Positions 34,528 through 44,157 are shown, numbered from the stretch's first letter. The stretch is DNA of 64,000 nt from Halomonas caseinilytica (GCF_001662305.1 NZ_BDEP01000008.1:1-64000), one strand, 5' to 3'. Translations and numbers: made by a program. Notes: generated by a model not told the origin, from the letters alone.

Positions 34528-35997
34528 ATGAGTCATTCCCGTACGTCCACGACCTCGGTGGACTATGAATCGGTCGACGAGGCTTATCTCGACAAGCGCA
34601 AGTTGAAGAAGGGGGCGGCCGGCTGGATCCTGCTGGCCAGCCTCGGTGTTTCCTACGTGATCTCCGGCGACTATGCCGGCTGGAACTTCGGCCTGGCGGC
34701 CGGTGGATTCGGTGGCATGCTGGTGGCGACCATCCTGATGGCGATCATGTACACGGCCATGGTGCTGTCGATCGCCGAACTCTCCTCCTCCCTGCCCACC
34801 GCCGGCGGCGGCTACAGTTTCGCCCGCCGTGCCTTCGGTCCCTGGGGAGGGTATGTCACCGGCACGGCGATACTGCTCGAGTACGCCATTGCGCCGGCGG
34901 CCATCGCGATCTTCATCGGCGGCTACGTCAACGAACTGATCGGCCTCAATGGCCCGCTGGTCTACGCCGTCTTCTATGCCGTCTTCGTCGGCATTCATCT
35001 TTGGGGGGCCGGTGAGGCACTGAAGATCATGATGGGGATCACCGCCCTGGCGGTCATCGCCATCCTGGTCTTCGTGGTCGGCATGCTGCCGCACTTCGAT
35101 CCCGCCAATCTGTTCGATATTTCGGTCAATACCGGCGCTCTGGGGGCCTCGGCCTTTCTGCCCGAAGGGTTCATCGGTATCTGGGGCGCCTTGCCGTTCG
35201 CGATCTGGTTGTTCCTCGCTGTCGAAGGCGTGCCTCTGGCTGCCGAAGAGGCCGGCGATCCAGGACGCGACATGCCGCGTGGCATCATCACGGCCATGCT
35301 GGTGCTGCTGGTGTTCGGTGCCTGCGTGTTGCTGCTGGCGCCCGGCGGTGCCGGCGCCGCGGCGATGAGCGAGCACGCCGCGCCGCTGGTTGGTGCCCTG
35401 CAGGCGGTGTATGGCACTGACTCCTGGGCGGCGGGGTTCGTCAACCTGGTCGGCCTGGCCGGGCTGATAGCGTCCTTCTTCTCGATCATCTATGGCTATT
35501 CACGCCAGACCTTCGCGTTGTCCCGGGCCGGCTACCTGCCTCGCTGGCTGTCGGTCACCGGTGGTCGCAAGGTGCCGTTCCTGGCGCTGATCGTGCCTGG
35601 GGCCATCGGCTTTCTGCTCTCGCTCACCGGCAAGGGTGATCTGATGATCACCATGGCGGTCTTCGGTGCCACCATCTCCTACGCCATGATGACGCTCTCG
35701 CATATCCTGCTGCGCCGCCGCGAGCCCGAACTCGAACGTCCCTATCGTACGCCGGGCGGCATCCTGACCTCGGGCGTGGCCTTCGTGCTGGCCATCGTCG
35801 CCTTCCTCTCGACGTTCGTGGTCAGTGTCGAGGCGGCGCTGTGGTCGGCGGTGTTCTACGCCATCATGCTGGCCTATTTCGGGTTCTATAGCCGCCACCA
35901 CCTAGTGGCCCAGGCGCCGGAAGAGGAATTCGAGGCGATCGCCCTGGCCGAGCGAGAACTCGACGAGCAAGCCGAGACAAGCCCGAAGCAGGCCTGA
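34528..35997 (+). CDS. eat: Ethanolamine permease (APC superfamily)
   Basis: A 489-residue APC carrier with the features of ethanolamine permease: a hydrophilic N-terminus, LASLGVSYVISGDYAGWNFGLAAGGFGGMLVATILMAIMY, SSLPTAGGGYSFARRAFGPWGGYVTGTAILLEYA, and PFAIWLFLAVEGVPLAAEEAGDPGRDMPRG. It imports ethanolamine or a close amino alcohol or amine. ATG 34528 is the accepted start by N-terminal similarity; an upstream in-frame ATG (34333) runs through the operator region. It is 51 nt before the glutamine-synthetase-like gene and heads the cluster. Confidence 0.9.
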   Translation: MSHSRTSTTSVDYESVDEAYLDKRKLKKGAAGWILLASLGVSYVISGDYAGWNFGLAAGGFGGMLVATILMAIMYTAMVLSIAELSSSLPTAGGGYSFARRAFGPWGGYVTGTAILLEYAIAPAAIAIFIGGYVNELIGLNGPLVYAVFYAVFVGIHLWGAGEALKIMMGITALAVIAILVFVVGMLPHFDPANLFDISVNTGALGASAFLPEGFIGIWGALPFAIWLFLAVEGVPLAAEEAGDPGRDMPRGIITAMLVLLVFGACVLLLAPGGAGAAAMSEHAAPLVGALQAVYGTDSWAAGFVNLVGLAGLIASFFSIIYGYSRQTFALSRAGYLPRWLSVTGGRKVPFLALIVPGAIGFLLSLTGKGDLMITMAVFGATISYAMMTLSHILLRRREPELERPYRTPGGILTSGVAFVLAIVAFLSTFVVSVEAALWSAVFYAIMLAYFGFYSRHHLVAQAPEEEFEAIALAERELDEQAETSPKQA

Positions 35998-36048
35998 GCC
36001 CGATGCCAGGCCGCGAACAAGCACAATGTAGCCGATGAGGATGAAACG

Positions 36049-37431
36049 ATGAGCCGAATGCAGGCGAGAGACATCAAGACGACGGAGGACGCTCGGCGCA
36101 TCGTCGAGGAGCGCGGCCTGAGCCACGTCAAGGTGGGCATGTTCGATATCGACGGCGTGATGCTCGGCAAGTACATGCAGCGCGACAAGTTCTTCTCCGC
36201 CCTGGAAGACGGTTTCGCCTTCTGCGACGTGGTGCTGGGCTGGGACAGCAAGGACGAGCTTTACGACAATGTGCGCTTCACCGGCTGGCACACCGGTTAC
36301 CCCGATGCGCCTCTGAGAATCATCGTCGACAGTTGTCGCGAGATGCCGAGCGAGGGAGGCGGGATGCTGCTGTTCCTGGCCGAGTTCGACGGTCCTGCCG
36401 GCGATATCTGTCCGCGTGGCCTGCTCGGCCGGGTGCTGGAGCAGGGACGAGACATGGGCTTCGAAGCCAGTGGCTCCCTGGAGTATGAGTTCTTCATGTT
36501 CCAGGAGACGCCGGAGTCGGTGCGCGAGAAGGGCTTTCGTGACCTCAAGCCGCTGACGCCGGACATGATGGGCTACTCGATGCTGCGCAGCTCGGTGCAT
36601 AGCGAGCTCTATCATGAGCTGCTGGCGTTGTCGCAGGAGATGGACTTTCCCATCGAGGGGCTGCACACCGAGACCGGCCCCGGCGTGCTCGAGGCCGCCC
36701 TGGCGGTGGACGATGCCATGGCGGCCGGCGACAAGGGAGCACTGTTCAAGACCTTCACCAAGGTCTGGGCTCAGCGTCGCGGCCTGATGGCCACCTTCAT
36801 GGCCAAGTGGTCGCCGGACTACCCGGGGCAGAGCGGGCATATTCATCTTTCGCTGCGGGATCGGGAAAGCGGCGAGTCGGTGTTCTTCGATGCCGACAAA
36901 CCCTATCGCATGAGCGATGTGCAGCGCCATTTCGTCGCCGGGCAGCAGAAACTGATGCCGGAATTCCTGGCCATGTTCGCGCCCACCATCAACAGCTATA
37001 CCCGGTTGATTCCCGGCTTCTGGGCGCCAACCGAGGCCACCTGGGGCGTGGAGAATCGTACCACGGCGCTGCGAGTGATACCGGGCAGCGCCAAGTCGCA
37101 GCGGGTCGAATATCGCCTCGGCAGCGCCGATGCCAATCCGTATCTGGCGCTGGCGGCCGCCATTGGCGCCGGCCTCTACGGCATCCAGCACCGGCTTGAG
37201 CCCGATGAGCAGGTCAAGGGCAATGCCTACGAGCTCGATCATCCCGCGCACCAGTCCTTGCCGCGCACCCTGTGGGAGGCGGCTCAGCGCCTCAAGGCGT
37301 CCGAGGCGGCCCGGGCGCTGTTCGGCGATGCCTTCGTCGAGCACTTCGCGGCAACCCGGGAATGGGAAGAGCGAGAATTCCGCAAGCATATTACGGACTG
37401 GGAGCTGGATCGCTACTTCGAAATTATTTAG
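36049..37431 (+). CDS. Glutamine-synthetase-like gamma-glutamyl amine ligase
   Basis: A 460-residue enzyme of the GS catalytic fold. The metal ligands are visible: E145xE147 in GSLEYEFFMF, Glu208 and Glu215 in HTETGPGVLEAAL, and His264/His266 in GQSGHIHLSL; YTRLIPGFWAPTEATWGVENRTTALRVI corresponds to the ATP/glutamate-binding region. The N-terminal beta-grasp part is divergent from true GlnA. Members next to amine permeases (PuuA, IpuC, GlnA4 types) ligate glutamate to an amine. Here the permease and the downstream alcohol and aldehyde dehydrogenases point to ethanolamine, giving gamma-glutamylethanolamide. True glutamine synthesis is unlikely in this context. Confidence 0.88.
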   Translation: MSRMQARDIKTTEDARRIVEERGLSHVKVGMFDIDGVMLGKYMQRDKFFSALEDGFAFCDVVLGWDSKDELYDNVRFTGWHTGYPDAPLRIIVDSCREMPSEGGGMLLFLAEFDGPAGDICPRGLLGRVLEQGRDMGFEASGSLEYEFFMFQETPESVREKGFRDLKPLTPDMMGYSMLRSSVHSELYHELLALSQEMDFPIEGLHTETGPGVLEAALAVDDAMAAGDKGALFKTFTKVWAQRRGLMATFMAKWSPDYPGQSGHIHLSLRDRESGESVFFDADKPYRMSDVQRHFVAGQQKLMPEFLAMFAPTINSYTRLIPGFWAPTEATWGVENRTTALRVIPGSAKSQRVEYRLGSADANPYLALAAAIGAGLYGIQHRLEPDEQVKGNAYELDHPAHQSLPRTLWEAAQRLKASEAARALFGDAFVEHFAATREWEEREFRKHITDWELDRYFEII

Positions 37432-37602
37432 TGGAAAGGCCGGTTGCACGACACCAAAGCTGTGTTGGAGCGCCTCGAAATCTGCTCATTGACGACAGTC
37501 AACGCCGCGATTTCTCGTTGCTCCGCCTTGCCTTGGTGCCGTCCACTCGGCCCTGGACCACGGGAATTCGTTAGATACCACGTCATGAGGTGAAAACGAC
37601 AG

Positions 37603-38988
37603 ATGGCAATACAACAGACGATTTCGCCGGTGGATGGTTCGGTGTATGTCGAGCGTGAGCTGGCCGATGCGGCGCAGGTAGAGGCGGCCCTTGAGCGGGC
37701 GGTGGCGGCGCAGCGTTCCTGGCAGGCGACGTCGATCGCCGAGCGAGCCGCTTTCTGTTCGGCGATGGTCGACGCCTTCGTCGCCCGCCGCGATGCGCTG
37801 GCCGAGGAGCTGACATGGCAGATGGGCCGGCCGATTGCCGCTGGCGGCGCGGAGATCGGCGGCTTCGAGGAGCGGGCCCGCGGCATGATCGTTCTGGCCG
37901 AGCAGGCTCTGGCGCCGATCACGCTGCCTGACAAGCCGGGCTTCACTCGCTATATCACCCGCGAGCCGCTGGGCGTGTCGTTCATCGTCGCCCCCTGGAA
38001 CTTTCCGTTCATGACGGCGGTGAATGCCATCGTGCCGTCGCTCATGGCCGGCAATACGGTGATCCTCAAGCATTCCGCCCAGACCCCGTTGTGTGCCGAG
38101 CGAATCCAGCAGGCCTTCGAGACGGCGGGACTGCCCGAGGGAGTTTTTCAGTATCTTCACCTTTCCCATCCGGCGACCGAGGCTGTGATTCGCGATCCGC
38201 GTATCGATCATGTGTCCTTCACCGGCTCGGTCGGCGGTGGTGAAATGGTGGAGCGCAATGCTGCCGGGCGTTTCATTGCCACCGGCCTTGAGCTGGGCGG
38301 CAAGGACCCTGCCTATGTGCGCGCCGATGCCGATCTCGATGCGACCGTACCGGGCGTGATGGATGGCGCCTTCTTCAATGCCGGCCAGAGTTGCTGCGGC
38401 ATCGAACGGATCTACGTGCATCGCGACCTTCATGATGCCTTCGTCGAGCGGGCCGTGGCCTGGGTGCGGCAGCTCAGGCTCGGCAACCCCACCGATCCGG
38501 CGACCACGCTGGGGCCATTGGTCAAGCCGGCGGCGGCGGATTTCGTGAGAGGCCAGGTGGAAGAGGCCGTGGCGGCCGGCGCGAAGGCCTGGATCGATCC
38601 CGGCGAGTATCCGCTTTCCGAGCCGGGCAGCGCCTACCTTGCCCCTCAGGTACTGACCGGCGTCGATCATTCCATGCGCGTGATGCACGAGGAGAGTTTC
38701 GGCCCGGTGGTGGGCATCATGCCGGTGGATTCCGACGATGAGGCCATCGCGCTGATGAACGACAGCGACTTCGGCCTGACCGCGGCGGTCTTCACTCGCG
38801 ACATCACCATCGGCGAACAGCTGGCCCGGCGCCTGGAGGCGGGGACCGTCTTCACCAATCGCTGCGACTATCTGGATCCCGAGCTGGCCTGGACCGGCGT
38901 CAAGCAATCCGGACGCGGCTGCTCATTGTCACGCCTGGGCTACGAGACATTGACGCGGCCCAAGTCCTTCCACCTGAAGCATGGATAA
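37603..38988 (+). CDS. NAD(P)-dependent aldehyde dehydrogenase of the gamma-glutamylation cluster
   Basis: A 461-residue aldehyde dehydrogenase with Glu230 in TGLELGGKDPAYV, catalytic Cys264 in NAGQSCCGIER, the cofactor segment VAPWNFPFMTAVNAIVPSLMAGNTVILK and the late FGPVVGIMPVDSDDEAIALMNDSDFGLTAAVFT. It is shorter than the usual 480-500, the trim being at the N-terminus. It likely oxidises the aldehyde made by the downstream alcohol dehydrogenase while the amine is protected by glutamate. A 171-nt gap precedes it with no clear terminator, so it may share the transcript. Confidence 0.9.
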   Translation: MAIQQTISPVDGSVYVERELADAAQVEAALERAVAAQRSWQATSIAERAAFCSAMVDAFVARRDALAEELTWQMGRPIAAGGAEIGGFEERARGMIVLAEQALAPITLPDKPGFTRYITREPLGVSFIVAPWNFPFMTAVNAIVPSLMAGNTVILKHSAQTPLCAERIQQAFETAGLPEGVFQYLHLSHPATEAVIRDPRIDHVSFTGSVGGGEMVERNAAGRFIATGLELGGKDPAYVRADADLDATVPGVMDGAFFNAGQSCCGIERIYVHRDLHDAFVERAVAWVRQLRLGNPTDPATTLGPLVKPAAADFVRGQVEEAVAAGAKAWIDPGEYPLSEPGSAYLAPQVLTGVDHSMRVMHEESFGPVVGIMPVDSDDEAIALMNDSDFGLTAAVFTRDITIGEQLARRLEAGTVFTNRCDYLDPELAWTGVKQSGRGCSLSRLGYETLTRPKSFHLKHG

Positions 38989-39135
38989 GCGCAAGGCGTG
39001 TGGAAGCCGCAAGATCGGCGCTTCGCGCCAGGGTAGAACACGTATGACCCGGTGGGGCGGAATCGAGGCTTCCAGCAAGCGTCGGGTGCCGTGCCCCCGG
39101 TATTGGAGACTGAGGATATGAGGTGCAAAGACGAC

Positions 39136-40305
39136 ATGAGCCAGCTGACTGCCACCTGGAACTATCCTGCCCGGATTCTCGCCGGGGCAGGGCGGATACG
39201 GGAACTGCCTGAAGCTTGCCAAGCACTGGGCATGCGAGCCCCCTTGCTGGTGACCGATCCCGGCCTGGCGAGCTTGCCGATGGTGAACGACCTGGTGCAG
39301 CACTGTGCCGGCCAGGGCCTGCAGGTCGCCGTGTTCAGCGAGATCAAGGGCAACCCGACCGGGGCCAACGTCGAAGCGGGAGTAGCGGCTTTTCGCGAGG
39401 GCGGCCACGATGGTGTCATCGCCTTCGGCGGTGGCTCCGGTCTGGATGCCGCCAAGGCGGTGGCCTTGATGGCAGGACAGCGCGATGACCTGTCGATCTG
39501 GGAGCTGGAGGATATCGGCGATTACTGGAAACGCGCCGACGGCGATGCCGTAGCGCCGGTGGTCGCCGTGCCCACGACCGCGGGAACTGGCTCCGAGGTG
39601 GGGCGCGCGTCGGTCATCACCAATGAGCAGGAACACGTCAAACGGATCATCTTCCATCCGCAAATGGTGCCGGCGACGGTGATCCTCGATCCCGAGTTGA
39701 CCGTCGACTTGCCGGCGTCGATCACCGCCGCCACGGGAATGGATGCGCTTTCCCATTGCCTGGAGGCCTGGTGTTCGCCCAACTATCACCCCATGGCCGA
39801 AGGAATCGCCGTGGAAGGCATGCGCCGGATTCGCGACCACTTGCCGCGCGTGCATGCCGATGGCCAGGATCTCGAGTCACGCCAGCACATGCTGGTGGCC
39901 TCGATGATGGGCGCTACCGCCTTTCAGCGTGGCCTGGGCGCCATGCATGCCCTGGCGCATCCTCTCGGGGCCTTGTACGACGCGCACCACGGGACCCTCA
40001 ATGCCGTGCTGATGCCTTATGTCCTGCGCGCCAACGAACAGGCCATCGGCGAACCCATGGTGCGCCTGGGACGCTATCTCGACCTGAGCCAGCCGGGAAC
40101 CGGGGCGGTGATCGACTGGGTGCTCGACCTGCGCGAGCGCCTGGGCATCCCACATACGCTGGCAGAGCTGGGCATCGGCACCGAGCAGGCGGAGAAGGTC
40201 GGTCGCATGGCGGTCGCCGATCCGTCGTCGGGCACCAACCCCATCGGCTTCTCGCCGGAGCAGTATCGCGACATCTTCGTTGCTGCGGTCGAAGGCCGTC
40301 TCTAG
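39136..40305 (+). CDS. Iron-containing alcohol dehydrogenase
   Basis: A 389-residue group III (iron-dependent) alcohol dehydrogenase. The NAD-binding GGGSGLDAAKAVAL is at residues 98-111; the metal ligands Asp203, His207, His271 and His285 stand in TGMDALSHCLE and GAMHALAHPLGALYDAHHG. It is expected to oxidise a primary alcohol, here plausibly the hydroxyl of a gamma-glutamyl amino alcohol. Start choice: ATG 39136 gives the family length; ATG 39118 is also possible. It lies between the aldehyde dehydrogenase and the amidotransferase genes. Confidence 0.92.
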   Translation: MSQLTATWNYPARILAGAGRIRELPEACQALGMRAPLLVTDPGLASLPMVNDLVQHCAGQGLQVAVFSEIKGNPTGANVEAGVAAFREGGHDGVIAFGGGSGLDAAKAVALMAGQRDDLSIWELEDIGDYWKRADGDAVAPVVAVPTTAGTGSEVGRASVITNEQEHVKRIIFHPQMVPATVILDPELTVDLPASITAATGMDALSHCLEAWCSPNYHPMAEGIAVEGMRRIRDHLPRVHADGQDLESRQHMLVASMMGATAFQRGLGAMHALAHPLGALYDAHHGTLNAVLMPYVLRANEQAIGEPMVRLGRYLDLSQPGTGAVIDWVLDLRERLGIPHTLAELGIGTEQAEKVGRMAVADPSSGTNPIGFSPEQYRDIFVAAVEGRL

Positions 40306-40344
40306 CGGGTCAGCGCCAAGCAGGCGTCAACGGGAGGAGGGGCA

Positions 40345-41052
40345 ATGCGCATAGGGCTTTTGCAGTGTGACGACGTGGCGCCGGAGTTGCGGGAGCGCCA
40401 CGGCAACTATCCGGCGATGTTCGAGAGACTGTTCACCTCGGTGGACCCGGCATTGACCTTCCAGGTATGGCGTTGCCTGGATGGCGAGCTGCCGGACGAT
40501 GTCGATGCGGTGGATGCCTGGCTGACGACCGGCTCCAAGTTCGGTGTCAATGACGGCTTGCCGTGGATCGAGGATCTGTGCGGCTTCGTCCGACGCCTGT
40601 GGGAGGCCAACAGGCCTCTGGTGGGCATCTGCTTCGGTCACCAGCTGATCGCCAAGGCGTTGGGCGGCGAGGTCGTCAAGAGCTCCAGGGGCTGGGGCGT
40701 GGGCATGTCGTTCAATGACGTGGCGCAGCGGGCCGACTGGATGGATCCATGGCAGGAAGGGCTCGATCTGGTGGTCAGTCACCAGGACCAGGTGAACACG
40801 CTGCCGCCGAATGCCCGGGTGCTGGCGGGAAGTGACTTTTGCCCCCGGTACCTGATGCAGGTCGGCGAATGTTTTCTCGGCGTGCAGGGACACCCCGAGT
40901 TCTCCAAGGCCTATTCGGCGGACCTGATGCGACTGCGGCGCGACCAGGTTGGCGCGTCCCGGGTGCGGGAGGGCCTGGCCAGCCTCGATGCGCCGGTGGA
41001 CGACCAGCTGATGGTGCGCTGGATACTCAATTTCATGCGCCGATGCCTCTAG
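40345..41052 (+). CDS. Class I glutamine amidotransferase-type gamma-glutamyl hydrolase
   Basis: A 235-residue GATase1-fold protein with nucleophile Cys96 in GICFGHQLIAKALGG, and His183/Glu185 in GVQGHPEFSKAYS, completing a Cys-His-Glu triad. It has no synthetase domain. In gamma-glutamylation pathways an enzyme of this fold removes the glutamate at the end; here it would release the amino acid (glycine if the substrate is ethanolamine) and glutamate. gggagg precedes the ATG. It is last in the cluster and its stop shares a CTAG with the convergent traX-like gene. Confidence 0.9.
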   Translation: MRIGLLQCDDVAPELRERHGNYPAMFERLFTSVDPALTFQVWRCLDGELPDDVDAVDAWLTTGSKFGVNDGLPWIEDLCGFVRRLWEANRPLVGICFGHQLIAKALGGEVVKSSRGWGVGMSFNDVAQRADWMDPWQEGLDLVVSHQDQVNTLPPNARVLAGSDFCPRYLMQVGECFLGVQGHPEFSKAYSADLMRLRRDQVGASRVREGLASLDAPVDDQLMVRWILNFMRRCL

Positions 41053-41846
41053 GTCGCGAGCCCGCCCGACACCCAGAGCCACAGGGCGATGGCAGCGAAG
41101 TGGCCGGGATACCAGCCCAGCCACAATCGCCGTGGCATGCGCAGCGGCACCTCGGAAGGAAGCCGATGGGCGCCGGCGGCCAGCAGGAGCACTGCCAGGG
41201 TGGTGGCGACGGTGAAGGACTTGGCCATGTCGGAGCTGTTCATCAGGCCGGCGACGATCAGCACTGGCAGTGCCATGGCGGTACTGGCCAGACGGTTGGA
41301 GACGCCATTGCCACTCCGGTGCAGGTGCGCCATGGCGAGCATGTAGAGCGGAATCATCAGCAGGCCCAGGTGGCTGTATTCGACGACGTGGCCGGCCAGG
41401 GTCCAGACCACCAGGGCGATGCCGGCTTCGACGGCCAGGCGCCGGCGCCCCAGTGCGCCCCGCTCCAGGCGCTCAGGCAGGGCGCGTGCCCAGGTGCCGC
41501 CGGCCAGGCCCAACGACAGCGTGAAGCAGATGTTGAGGATCAGGCCATCGGCCTCCCGTGGCATCAACATGTAGGGAAGCTGGGCGATGAGGCCGATCAC
41601 CAGCACGCGTCGCGCGTAGCGCAGCGGGTTGCGGGTATTGAAGAGGCCATGCCAGGCCACCATGGCGGCGAACAGCGGGAAGGCGACGCGCCCCACCGAT
41701 GAGTCGGCCCAGCCCAGCCCCCAGGCATCCGGAACCACGTAGCGGGCCAGGTGATCGAGCGTCATGGTGATCAGGGCCAGCCACTGGCCCCAGCCTGTCC
41801 AGGCGGACGACGGGCGCGTGGCAGCGGCGGTGGAGACGTGCTGCAT
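41049..41846 (-). CDS. TraX-family membrane protein
   Basis: A 265-residue membrane protein with about 8 hydrophobic segments and the TraX signature (WLALITMTLDHLARYV, GRVAFPLFAAMVAWHGL, YARRVLVIGLIAQLPYMLM). In the F plasmid TraX acetylates pilin, but chromosomal copies are widespread and probably acylate other substrates. No conjugation genes are nearby, so it is not evidence of a plasmid. The ATG is preceded by gacatcagatgcag on the coding strand with a weak ribosome site. Its stop overlaps that of the amidotransferase by 3 nt. Confidence 0.85.
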   Translation of the reverse strand: MQHVSTAAATRPSSAWTGWGQWLALITMTLDHLARYVVPDAWGLGWADSSVGRVAFPLFAAMVAWHGLFNTRNPLRYARRVLVIGLIAQLPYMLMPREADGLILNICFTLSLGLAGGTWARALPERLERGALGRRRLAVEAGIALVVWTLAGHVVEYSHLGLLMIPLYMLAMAHLHRSGNGVSNRLASTAMALPVLIVAGLMNSSDMAKSFTVATTLAVLLLAAGAHRLPSEVPLRMPRRLWLGWYPGHFAAIALWLWVSGGLAT

Positions 41847-41958
41847 CTGATGTCCCTATCTGAAATGATGACTCCCTACTGACCGACAGCGAGGAGCTGG
41901 GTTCCGCGTATGGCGCGACTGTCGGTTTCTTGCACGGGGTGTCGCCATTCGAGGGCAC

Positions 41959-44157
41959 TCAAGCGATCCGAGCACGCAGCAGACGCAATCCATTGGCGAT
42001 GACCAGCAGGCTGGCGCCCAGGTCGGCGAACACCGCCATCCATAGCGTGGCCTGACCGGCGAAGGCCAGGACCAGAAAGACGGCCTTGATGCCGAGGGCC
42101 AGTACGATGTTCTGGACCAGCACGGCGTAGGCGGCCCGGGACAGGCGGAGGAAGGTCGGTAGCTTGCCGAGGTCATCGTCCATCAGCGCGACATCGGCGG
42201 TTTCGATGGCCACGTCACTGCCGGCCGCTCCCATGGAGAAGCCGATATCGGCGCGGGCCAGTGCCGGGGCATCGTTGATGCCATCCCCGACCATGCCGGT
42301 CACGCCACGCCGTCCGTATTCCTCGATGATGGCGAGCTTGTCCTCGGGCAGCAACTCACCCCGAGCGCTGTCGATGCCGGCTTCCGTGGCGATGGCACTC
42401 ACCGCGTGCCGGTTGTCGCCGGACAGCATCAGCGTCTTCACGCCCAGGCCATGCAGGGCCTCGATGGCCGCCAGACTGGTGGGCTTGAGCGGGTCGCGCA
42501 CGGCGAACAGCGCGAGGATGCTGTCGTTGGAGCCCAGCGCCACGACACTGGCGCCGCGACGTTCCAGCGCTTCGATGCGATCGGCAAGCGTCGCGTCTAT
42601 CAGCCCCTTCGCATCGGCCATCCGGCGGTTGCCGAGCCAGAGCGCCCGGCCGTCCACGCAGCCCTCGACCCCCTGACCGGGACGTTCGCGGAAATCATCC
42701 ACGCGGCCATCATCCGAATCCGGTGTAAGGGCACGATGAATGGCGGCGGATACGGGATGCGTCGAGCGGCCGGCGAGCAGGGCGGCCTGGCGTGTCAGGG
42801 TCGCGCGCGTGCTTGCATCCAACGGCTCGTCGAGGGGTTCCCAATGTTCCAGCGAGGGCTCGCCCTGTGTCAGGGTGCCGGTCTTGTCCAGAGCCAGCCA
42901 GCCGAGTCGTCTTCCCTGCTCCAGGAAGCGGCCGCCCTTGACCAGGATGCCGGCGCGGGCGGCAGCCGACAGGCCGCTGACGATGGTGACCGGGGTGGAG
43001 ATGACCAGCGCACAAGGGCAGGCGATCACCAGCAGCACCAGCGCCCGGTAGATACCGTCCAGCCAGGCACCGCCGACGACCCAGGGCCAGGCCAGGGCCG
43101 TGAGCAGCGCCACGGTGAAGACCACGGGCGTATAGATGGCGGCGAAGCGGTCGATGAAACGCTGGGTGGGAGCCTGGCTGGCCTGGGCCTGCTCGACGGC
43201 ATGGATGATGCGCGCCAGTGTGGTGTCGCTGGCCTCTCGAGTGGTGCGGATGTCGAAGTCGCCGTCATGGTTGATGGCACCGGCGAAGACGCTGTCGCCG
43301 GGCGCCTTGTCGACAGGCAGGCTCTCGCCGGTGATCGGCGATTCGTCCAGGCTGGGATGGCCCCGCACCACCTCGCCGTCCAGCGGCAGGCGCTCGCCCG
43401 GGAGTACCCGCACGATCTCGCCGATGGCCACATCCTCGGCGGCCACGGTCTCCCATTCTCCCGCTTCCGTGCGGCGCCGGGCCTGTCGGGGCGCGCTGTC
43501 CAGCAGATCGCGGATGGCACGGCGGGCACGTTCCAGAGAGCGTGATTCGATGTGTTCCGCCAGGGTGAACAGCACCATCACCATGGCGGCTTCCGACCAG
43601 TGGCCGATCAGCAGGGCGCCGGTCACCGCCACGCTCATCAGGGCATTGATGTTGAGGGTGCGGTGGCGGATCGCGACCCAGCCCTTGCGCCAGGTCGGCA
43701 GACCCACCAGGGCGATGGCCGGCAGGGCGAGCAGCGGGGCGAGCCAGGTGGTCCAGGGCCAGGGTGTCCAGCCGACGACCTCGGCGGCCAGGGCCAGGAG
43801 TGCCGCCAGTATCAGCTTGCCCCAAGGGGTGTCGTTGCTTTCCAGTGCTGCGCCGCTTGAAGCCTCGTCGACATCCAGAAGGTGAGGCGTCATGCCCAGG
43901 TCGCGAACGCGTGCCTGAAGCGCTGCGGTGTCGGCGTCGTGATGGTGGATGCTGAGGACCCTGGCCATCAGGTCGAATTCCAGCGCAGCGACGCCGGGCG
44001 CCGAGCCCAGAGCCTTGCGGAGCAGGGCTTCCTCGGTGGGGCAGTCCATCTCCTGGATGCGCAGACGCAGCGTCTCGCTGCCTGCCGGGGCGGACACGGC
44101 CTCGCGAGGCTCGGTGTGCTGGCTACCGCAGCAGCCATGTTCATGGGCATCGGACAT
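41959..44157 (-). CDS. Heavy-metal-translocating P-type ATPase (CadA/ZntA type)
   Basis: A 732-residue P1B-type ATPase that exports Cd2+, Zn2+ or Pb2+. In order: a His/Cys-rich N-terminus (HEHGCCGSQH), a heavy-metal domain whose metal motif is MDCPTE (37-42) as in CadA/ZntA, the actuator TGES (277-280), the transmembrane CPC (380-382), the phosphorylated DKTGT (424-428), and GDGINDAPAL. Length is normal. It is divergent from cadR across a MerR-type operator, so it is induced by the metal. Zn/Cd/Pb specificity follows from CPC with MDCPTE rather than copper motifs. Confidence 0.96.
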   Translation of the reverse strand: MSDAHEHGCCGSQHTEPREAVSAPAGSETLRLRIQEMDCPTEEALLRKALGSAPGVAALEFDLMARVLSIHHHDADTAALQARVRDLGMTPHLLDVDEASSGAALESNDTPWGKLILAALLALAAEVVGWTPWPWTTWLAPLLALPAIALVGLPTWRKGWVAIRHRTLNINALMSVAVTGALLIGHWSEAAMVMVLFTLAEHIESRSLERARRAIRDLLDSAPRQARRRTEAGEWETVAAEDVAIGEIVRVLPGERLPLDGEVVRGHPSLDESPITGESLPVDKAPGDSVFAGAINHDGDFDIRTTREASDTTLARIIHAVEQAQASQAPTQRFIDRFAAIYTPVVFTVALLTALAWPWVVGGAWLDGIYRALVLLVIACPCALVISTPVTIVSGLSAAARAGILVKGGRFLEQGRRLGWLALDKTGTLTQGEPSLEHWEPLDEPLDASTRATLTRQAALLAGRSTHPVSAAIHRALTPDSDDGRVDDFRERPGQGVEGCVDGRALWLGNRRMADAKGLIDATLADRIEALERRGASVVALGSNDSILALFAVRDPLKPTSLAAIEALHGLGVKTLMLSGDNRHAVSAIATEAGIDSARGELLPEDKLAIIEEYGRRGVTGMVGDGINDAPALARADIGFSMGAAGSDVAIETADVALMDDDLGKLPTFLRLSRAAYAVLVQNIVLALGIKAVFLVLAFAGQATLWMAVFADLGASLLVIANGLRLLRARIA

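Noticed and set aside
36049..37431. Housekeeping glutamine synthetase (glnA)
   Set aside because: The N-terminal half diverges from GlnA, there is no ntr-type neighbour, and the context is amine permease plus dehydrogenases.
41049..41846. traX as a sign of an integrated conjugative plasmid
   Set aside because: No other transfer, relaxase, integrase or attachment sequences are present, and chromosomal TraX-family genes are common.
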